Assembly (NCBI GenBank): GCA_949282965.1
Contig: CASDQW010000051.1
Span: 1-38,164, forward strand
DNA: 38,164 nucleotides
Source of the DNA: an uncultured Lentisphaeria bacterium
GTDB taxonomy: Bacteria; Verrucomicrobiota; Lentisphaeria; Victivallales; Victivallaceae
Reading direction: 5' to 3'
The notes under the pieces are model-generated. The model made no database searches. It was not told the DNA's origin and saw only the letters and a list, made by a program, of their open reading frames with translations. The first letter of the stretch is position 1. Each line of letters opens with the position of its first letter. The position numbers and the translations under genes are program-made. Positions 33,221 through 38,164 of the stretch are shown in pieces.

Positions 33221-34108
33221 TCACCGGATCTGCACCGCCAGCCACCCTTCCCGCCCGGGGAACGGCCGCGGCGCCATGCATCCCTCCGGCGCGTCCTGAA
33301 AACGCCGGGCCACCTCGCCCAGCGGCACCACGGCAAATCCCAGATCCTTCACCCGCCGCAAATAATCCTCAAACATGCCGCGGCAGCGTCCCCCCTCGGC
33401 TTCCGCGTGAATCGTCAGCACATTCGGCCCATCCTCCCGCAACAGGGCGATCTGGCGGTCATTGTAATTTTCATCCGTCACGCCGTCACGCCCGAGCATT
33501 TCATCATAGGTCGGCAGCGTCACCGGAATCTGCAGCCGATTCAACTTCCGCCCTTCCACCACCGGATAAAACGGCGCATGCCCCCGGCAATCCGAGTCAA
33601 AAGCGAACGGGAACTCCGTTTTGACCAGCAGCAACCGGTCATTGGTCCGCCAACCGGGAGTGGCGCTGGAAACCGGCATGGCTCCAGTGATCCGCCGGAG
33701 TTCCTCCACCCCGCGCGTGAGCTCCTCCCGCATCTGTTCCGAACTCATCCGGTCAATCTTCGCCTGCGATCGGTGGTGATCCCAGGCGTGGAACCCCACC
33801 TCGTGCCCCGCTTCCGCCGCCTGTCGGATCTGCGGCGCCAGCCGGCGTCCGATCCGCGGCCCCGGCCAGGCGGTCCCCATCAACACAATCTCCGGCCCGT
33901 ACAGCCCGGCGGCGTCGGTGCGCAGCATCTTCCACAGAAAAGCCGGCTTCAGCAGCCGCCACAGATGCCGCCCCATATTGTCCGGACCCACCGAAAAATA
34001 GAATGTCCCCTGTACTTTGTGTCGCGCCAGAACCTCGCACAGTGCGGGCACTCCGCGCGCCGTTCCCCGGTAGGTGTCGACGTCGATTCGCAAACCGATG
34101 ATTTTCAC
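33221..34108 (-). CDS. arnD: 4-deoxy-4-formamido-L-arabinose-phosphoundecaprenol deformylase ArnD
   Basis: Removes the formyl group from undecaprenyl-phosphate-L-Ara4FN, a step in adding L-Ara4N to lipid A. The 295-residue NodB-type polysaccharide deacetylase has the metal-binding start LRIDVDTYRGT (6-16), the ArnD-typical TFYFSVGPDNMGRHLWRLL (about 35-53), the histidine motif HAWDHHRSQ (about 107-115) and a late HAEAEGG. It starts 28 nt after the arnA stop. The order arnA-arnD is as in enterobacteria, but arnB, arnC and arnT are not in the window. Confidence 0.9.
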   Translation of the reverse strand: MKIIGLRIDVDTYRGTARGVPALCEVLARHKVQGTFYFSVGPDNMGRHLWRLLKPAFLWKMLRTDAAGLYGPEIVLMGTAWPGPRIGRRLAPQIRQAAEAGHEVGFHAWDHHRSQAKIDRMSSEQMREELTRGVEELRRITGAMPVSSATPGWRTNDRLLLVKTEFPFAFDSDCRGHAPFYPVVEGRKLNRLQIPVTLPTYDEMLGRDGVTDENYNDRQIALLREDGPNVLTIHAEAEGGRCRGMFEDYLRRVKDLGFAVVPLGEVARRFQDAPEGCMAPRPFPGREGWLAVQIR

Positions 34109-34136
34109 GATGCCTCCGCCGCCTCCTGTTTCGGCG

Positions 34137-36128
34137 TTACCGGGTGAACTCTCCGGAACGCATGGCCTCTTCGAGGAAAAAATTCAGCGTGGTTTCAATC
34201 GACTGGTCCAACGTGATCCGAGGCGTCCAGTCCAGCAGCTTCCGGGCGTTGCGGATGCTCGGCACGCGATGCTGCACATCCTGATACCCTTTGCCGTAGA
34301 ACGCGCCGCTCTCCACCACCAGATAGCCGGCGAAAGGCGGAAAATGTTTGCGCAACGGATGTTTTTCGAATTTTTCCACCAGCATTTCCGCCATGACCTT
34401 GATACTGGCCTCGTTCGCGGGATTGCCGATGTTGATGATCTGGCCGTCGCATTTGCCGCCCTTGTTTTCGATGATGCGGAACAGCGCCTCCACCCCTTCG
34501 GAAATATCCACAAAGCAGCGCTTCTGCTCGCCGCCGTCGATCAATTGAATCGGCGACCCCTGCACCAGATTGAGAATCAGCTGGGTAATGGCCCGGGAGG
34601 AACCGATCCGCGCCGAATTCAGCGAATCCAGCCGCGGTCCGATCCAGTTGAAGTGCCGGAACAGCGTGAACGACAGCTGCCCCTTGGCGCCGTATGCCCA
34701 GATCACCCGGTCCAGCAGCTGTTTGCTGGTCGAATAAATCCAGCGCTGCATCCGGATCGGCCCGGTCACCAGACAGGAGTTGTCCTCGTCGAAGCTCGGA
34801 TCCTGGCACATGCCGTACACTTCGCTCGTGGACGGGAAAATAATACGCTTGTTATACTTGACGCAATACCGGACAATCCGCAAATTTTCCTCAAAATCCA
34901 GCTCGAACACCCGCAGCGGATTGCGCGTATATTCGATCGGTGTGGCAATCGCCACCAGCGGCAGCACGATATCGCATTTGCGGATGTGGTATTCGATCCA
35001 TTCCCGGTGGATGGAGATGTCGCCTTCGCGGAAATGAAATCCCGGACGGTCCAGCAGATGATCGATGTAGTTCGACCGCAGATCAAGACCGTACACCTCA
35101 TATTTGCCGCTGGCCAGCAGCCGTTCGCTCAAATGGCTGCCGATGAAACCGTTGACGCCGAGAATCAGGACGCTTTTTTTGCGTCCCGCCTCCCGCATCC
35201 GGCGGGGATCATTGCCGAAGACCATGTTCTTCACCACCCGCCCGTCCACGGCAAACTGTTCGCCGGTGGTACAGACCGAACCGTCGAACTGCGCCTGCCG
35301 CACCCGGATCGCCCCTTCGCCGCAGGCGATCGTCAGCGGCGCGGACTGCAGCACCGTCCCCGGAGCGGCATCCCCTTCCCGGCTCACGGCATCCACCGCC
35401 CAGAAAAAGCATTTGCGTTCCCCGAGGAAGGAAAACGCGCCCGGATAGGGCCGGGTCACCGCCCGCACCAGATTGCGAACCGCCGTATTGGACTGCTTCC
35501 AGTCGATCTGTCCGTCAGCAGGCGTACGGCCGCCGAAGCGGGTGGCCTGCGCTTCATCCTGCGCCCGCCGCGGCGCTTTGCCCGCAAGCACCAGCGGCAG
35601 GGTGCGTTTCAGCAGCACCGCCGTCGCGGCACAGGCTTTGTCGAAAAGGGTTCGGGCGGTGTCGTCGTCGCCAATGGCGAAACGCTCCTGGTCGACGATA
35701 TCGCCGGCGTCCGCCCGGGCCGTCATATAATGCAAAGTAACCCCGGTCTCCTTTTCGCCGTTGATGATGGCCCAGTTAAGCGGCACCCGACCACGGTATT
35801 TCGGCAACAGCGACCCGTGCAGATTCAAGGCGCCGTATTTCGGAATCTCCAGAATCTCCGGCTTGACGAGCGTCCGGTAATAAAAGCTGAAAATCACCTC
35901 CGGCGCCATTGCCCGGATGCGTTCCACCCAGACGGGATGGTTGATATCTTCAGGAGCAAAAACCTGGATTCCCTTCTCGGCGGCCAATTCCGCCACGGAA
36001 CCGAACCAGATATTTTCATTCGGATTGTCCCGGTGGGTAAATACGGCGGCGATTTCAAATCCCGCCTCCAGCAGTGCTTCGATCCCGACCCGGCCGATAT
36101 TATGATATCCCAGTACGACACACTTCAT
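34137..36128 (-). CDS. arnA: Bifunctional UDP-4-amino-4-deoxy-L-arabinose formyltransferase/UDP-glucuronate decarboxylase ArnA
   Basis: Oxidatively decarboxylates UDP-glucuronate and N-formylates UDP-L-Ara4N for lipid A modification (cationic peptide resistance). The 663-residue protein keeps both domains. The N-terminal formyltransferase has Asn102, His104 ([12 protein letters not shown]) and Asp140 ([10 protein letters not shown]), at the same numbers as the E. coli catalytic residues. The C-terminal SDR decarboxylase has [10 protein letters not shown] (about 317) and Tyr/Lys in YSTSKQ. ATG at 36128 has GGAGGAGACC upstream; earlier in-frame starts lie in the promoter region. Confidence 0.95.
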   Translation of the reverse strand: MKCVVLGYHNIGRVGIEALLEAGFEIAAVFTHRDNPNENIWFGSVAELAAEKGIQVFAPEDINHPVWVERIRAMAPEVIFSFYYRTLVKPEILEIPKYGALNLHGSLLPKYRGRVPLNWAIINGEKETGVTLHYMTARADAGDIVDQERFAIGDDDTARTLFDKACAATAVLLKRTLPLVLAGKAPRRAQDEAQATRFGGRTPADGQIDWKQSNTAVRNLVRAVTRPYPGAFSFLGERKCFFWAVDAVSREGDAAPGTVLQSAPLTIACGEGAIRVRQAQFDGSVCTTGEQFAVDGRVVKNMVFGNDPRRMREAGRKKSVLILGVNGFIGSHLSERLLASGKYEVYGLDLRSNYIDHLLDRPGFHFREGDISIHREWIEYHIRKCDIVLPLVAIATPIEYTRNPLRVFELDFEENLRIVRYCVKYNKRIIFPSTSEVYGMCQDPSFDEDNSCLVTGPIRMQRWIYSTSKQLLDRVIWAYGAKGQLSFTLFRHFNWIGPRLDSLNSARIGSSRAITQLILNLVQGSPIQLIDGGEQKRCFVDISEGVEALFRIIENKGGKCDGQIINIGNPANEASIKVMAEMLVEKFEKHPLRKHFPPFAGYLVVESGAFYGKGYQDVQHRVPSIRNARKLLDWTPRITLDQSIETTLNFFLEEAMRSGEFTR

Positions 36129-36195
36129 GGACGGTCTCCTCCAGTAAAAATAATTGATCCAAATGGATCCGATTGAAACGTGATAAATCCGGTAT

Positions 36196-36225
36196 AATAT
36201 AGTACGGAAACGGGCCATTTGCCAG
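36196..36225 (-). promoter_or_regulatory. Putative arnA promoter
   Basis: On the minus strand CTGGCA (36225-36220), 18-nt spacer, TATATT (36201-36196). The leader contains GATCCAAATGGATC (36156-36169), a small inverted repeat that could be an operator. The plus strand carries TATAAT over the same bases, but its nearest -35-like TTGAAA is only 14 nt away. Confidence 0.4.
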
Positions 36226-36267
36226 ATACGGCACGTAAAAAACACCGCTTCTTTCCGGAAAAGCCGC

Positions 36268-36296
36268 TTGCGTTCCGTTTTTTCCGGCGTTATACT
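36268..36296 (+). promoter_or_regulatory. Putative hdeD-like gene promoter
   Basis: TTGCGT (36268-36273), 17-nt spacer, TATACT (36291-36296). It lies about 50 nt upstream of the start, with GGGAG in the leader. Confidence 0.5.
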
Positions 36297-36345
36297 TTAG
36301 AAGAAACCGGATGATTCTCTAAATTTTTCAGGGAGACCTTTGGCC

Positions 36346-36930
36346 ATGAATCAGGAACCTGGTTTGCAACCCTCCGTCGGTGCCGCTTTTTTCCCGGCGA
36401 AATTTTCCCGCAATTCGCTTCTTTTCCGGGCAGTGTTGTTGCTGCTGACCGGGGTATTACTGGGATTTCGCCCATGGCTGACCTTGACGCTTTTTACTGC
36501 GGCGGCGGGCGTGTTTCTGATCTTTGAAGCGATGTGGCTGTTCGCCGCCGCGCTGCCGCAACGGGAAGGGCGCACCGGCGGCATTCTGCAAGCGCTCCTG
36601 ACGCTGATTCTGGGCTTTCTCTGCATTGTCAGCCCGCTGATGATGGATCTGGCCTGGATGTTCGTACTCGGCCTCTGGCAGCTGATCAGCGGCTGCAACT
36701 GGTTCATGCTGGCCTCCGCGGTCAAACCGCGCACCTGGCCGCTCGTAAGCGGCATCCTTGCCACCATCACCGGATTGCTGTTTATCATCTGGCCGATGGC
36801 AGGCTTGATGGCGATGGTCTGGGTGCTGGCGGCGCTGCTGATTCTTTTCGGGGTAGTATTGCTTCTGGCGGCCCTGTCTCTGCCGAAAACGGCAAAGGGC
36901 CCGGGACCGAATGATCCCCCGGACGCGTGA
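36346..36930 (+). CDS. HdeD family membrane protein (DUF308)
   Basis: A 194-residue integral membrane protein with six predicted hydrophobic helices in three pairs, each pair joined by a short loop (for instance FRAVLLLLTGVLLGFRPW; LVSGILATITGLLFIIWP). This repeated pattern is the hallmark of HdeD/DUF308 proteins, linked to acid resistance in E. coli; the molecular function is unknown. ATG at 36346 has GGAG 10 nt upstream; a TTG at 36340 in frame is an alternative start. It converges on the epimerase gene with an 11-nt gap. Confidence 0.82.
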   Translation: MNQEPGLQPSVGAAFFPAKFSRNSLLFRAVLLLLTGVLLGFRPWLTLTLFTAAAGVFLIFEAMWLFAAALPQREGRTGGILQALLTLILGFLCIVSPLMMDLAWMFVLGLWQLISGCNWFMLASAVKPRTWPLVSGILATITGLLFIIWPMAGLMAMVWVLAALLILFGVVLLLAALSLPKTAKGPGPNDPPDA

Positions 36931-36941
36931 CCGATGCCATC

Positions 36942-37943
36942 TCAGGAGGTGCGGCGTTCGCACCTCAATTCCCGCAAAGTCCGCGCCAGTGCTTCTTCCA
37001 GGGAAATTCGTGGCATCAATCCCAGTTGCGCCGCCCGGTTCAGATCGGGCAGATAATATTCCGGTCTGGCCCCGGGTACCGGTTTCTGTAAAATACGAAT
37101 GGGGACATGCGATCCGACGGCAGCGCGTACCACTTCGGCCAACTCCGCAATGGTGACGGCGCGCGCCGCCCCCACATTGCAAATGGTTCCGGCCGGAGCA
37201 CACGACAGCAACCGCCACAGCCACTCGGCCAGCTCTCCGGCATACAGGTAGCTGCGCCGTGGCGTCCCGTCTCCGCGGATAACGATCGGGCGCCCAGCCA
37301 GGCAGTCGCCGATGAAATTCCCGACGGCGAAGTGCGTTTCCAACGGCAGTCCGGCGCCGACAAAAGCAAAGCAGCGGGCGATAACCGCGGCCAGTCCGGA
37401 ATCAAGGACCAGTTGTTCCGCCAGCCGTTTTCCTTTGCCGTACGCGGTAACGGGGTAACAGGGTCGGTCCTCCCGAAACCGCTCCTCCCCGGCTTCCGAC
37501 GGCCCGTATACAGCGCCGGAACTCACCAGAAGCATCCGGGAAACGCCGGTTGCCCGGGCACACGCCAGCACATGACGTGTCCCGTCCACAATGATCGAAT
37601 ACATCTCATCCGGATTTTCGCGTTCCAGCCTGGCGCTGGCAGGTGTTGCCGCGTGAATCACAGCATCCAATCTGCCCTCCGGAAATGAAAAAGACCGGAC
37701 GTCCCCTTCCACCACTCGAATCCGCCGTTCCCCCGCCAGATGAGGCCAGCGGCCGGCGAAACCGGCGGCGGACCGGGTCAGCAGCACGATTTCCGCGTCT
37801 TCCGGAGCCGTTGCCAGAAAACATTCCAGCAGCCATTTTCCGAAAAAACCGGTTCCACCGGTGAGAAACAGTCGTTTCCCGTGCCATTGCGCCATGGGAG
37901 CGACAAGGCGCGCTTGCCATTCCTCAAAATCTTCCCGGGTCAT
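36942..37943 (-). CDS. NAD-dependent epimerase/dehydratase (extended SDR)
   Basis: A 333-residue nucleotide-sugar type SDR. GGTGFFG (29-35) binds NAD(P); GDVRSFSF and ATPASARLE follow; Ser and the catalytic Tyr/Lys are in SSGAVYG and TAYGKGK (about 170). The C-terminal part matches sugar epimerases/dehydratases. Probably acts on a UDP-, GDP- or CDP-sugar for surface glycans, but the substrate cannot be read from sequence. The start at 37943 is uncertain (AAAGG 12 nt upstream); ATG at 37895, just before the Rossmann strand, is an alternative. Confidence 0.82.
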   Translation of the reverse strand: MTREDFEEWQARLVAPMAQWHGKRLFLTGGTGFFGKWLLECFLATAPEDAEIVLLTRSAAGFAGRWPHLAGERRIRVVEGDVRSFSFPEGRLDAVIHAATPASARLERENPDEMYSIIVDGTRHVLACARATGVSRMLLVSSGAVYGPSEAGEERFREDRPCYPVTAYGKGKRLAEQLVLDSGLAAVIARCFAFVGAGLPLETHFAVGNFIGDCLAGRPIVIRGDGTPRRSYLYAGELAEWLWRLLSCAPAGTICNVGAARAVTIAELAEVVRAAVGSHVPIRILQKPVPGARPEYYLPDLNRAAQLGLMPRISLEEALARTLRELRCERRTS

Positions 37944-38043
37944 CCGCGCAGCCGCCTTTCGCCCCGGGGCAGGGCCCGGAAACTTTTATTTCGGACTTTT
38001 ATCATGAAATACTCCTTTTTTCCAGTTTTTTTAACATTGTAAC

Positions 38044-38071
38044 TTGATTTTCTCCAAAAAACAGATACTGT
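38044..38071 (+). promoter_or_regulatory. Putative promoter of tRNA-Ala
   Basis: TTGATT (38044-38049), 16-nt spacer, TACTGT (38066-38071), ending 14 nt before the tRNA. The -10 is the same hexamer as in the putative ribF promoter. Confidence 0.5.
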
Positions 38072-38085
38072 AATAGCACTTTCGT

Positions 38086-38162
38086 GGGGCATTAGCTCAG
38101 TTGGCTAGAGCATCACACTGGCAGTGTGAGGGTCAGCGGTTCAAGTCCGCTATGCTCCACCA
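38086..38162 (+). tRNA. tRNA-Ala (anticodon GGC), CCA encoded
   Basis: Cloverleaf: acceptor GGGGCAT/ATGCTCC (one G-T pair), D-arm GCTC...GAGC, anticodon stem TCACA/TGTGA with loop CTGGCAG, T-arm AGCGG-TTCAAGT-CCGCT. Anticodon GGC reads GCC/GCU (Ala). CCA is encoded at 38160-38162. The window ends two bases later, so no terminator can be seen. Confidence 0.93.
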
Positions 38163-38164
38163 TT

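Noticed and set aside
1-38164. CRISPR array, rRNA, riboswitch or T-box
   Set aside because: No regularly spaced repeat array, no rRNA signature, and no T-box or known riboswitch core was seen upstream of glnS, thrC or ribF.

Overview
The window is about 38 kb of GC-rich bacterial chromosome with dense, short-spaced genes and many ATGA start/stop overlaps. The envelope genes (BamA, a heptosyltransferase-like GT9, heptose-1-phosphate adenylyltransferase, ArnA/ArnD, a lipoprotein) show a diderm with LPS. A NuoE/NuoF/GltD-type iron-sulfur flavoprotein complex of the kind known from anaerobes points to a fermentative or strictly anaerobic lifestyle. The mix, including a PqqD-like/M50/HlyD fusion and a lipoprotein with a pseudopilin-like tail, resembles the PVC group (Lentisphaerota/Victivallis-like). 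That placement is inference; no 16S gene is present.

Layout. 1-711: decayed IS630-type transposase, cut by the window edge, followed by about 600 bp of gene-poor sequence. 1379-1455: tRNA-Val(CAC), minus strand, with its own promoter and terminator. 1664-5939: bamA, mazG and a GT9 heptosyltransferase, plus strand. 6007-8097: Fe-dependent alcohol dehydrogenase and an alpha/beta hydrolase, minus strand. 8209-9179: dCMP deaminase and rfaE2, plus strand. 9206-10885: glnS, minus strand. 11094-18581: GT2-like glycosyltransferase, lipoprotein, and a three-gene HlyD / GAF-like-TM-HlyD / PqqD-M50-HlyD module, plus strand. 18604-21013: ribF, a membrane-anchored MerR-like coiled-coil protein and acpS, minus strand, divergent from coaD-yceD (21191-22152). 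22202-25705: thrC, aroB and dprA, minus strand. 25790-28675: a PhnP-like metallo-beta-lactamase-fold protein and uvrB, plus strand. 28945-33148: three-subunit flavin/Fe-S oxidoreductase resembling the Sporomusa-type (Stn) bifurcating transhydrogenase, minus strand. 33221-36128: arnA and arnD, minus strand. 36346-36930: HdeD-like membrane protein. 36942-37943: NAD-dependent epimerase/dehydratase. 38086-38162: tRNA-Ala(GGC).

How the genes fit together. Much of the window serves envelope construction: outer-membrane protein insertion, heptose activation and transfer, L-Ara4N modification, and a candidate envelope export or surveillance module. The coaD / ribF-acpS divergent pair ties CoA, FAD and ACP-cofactor synthesis to one control region with overlapping promoters. 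The Fe-S complex would link NAD(P)H and ferredoxin pools.

The best candidates for something little described are the HlyD/GAF/M50 module, the membrane-tethered MerR-like protein, and a dyad/repeat motif (AAAATGACGGA) seen at three separate places.
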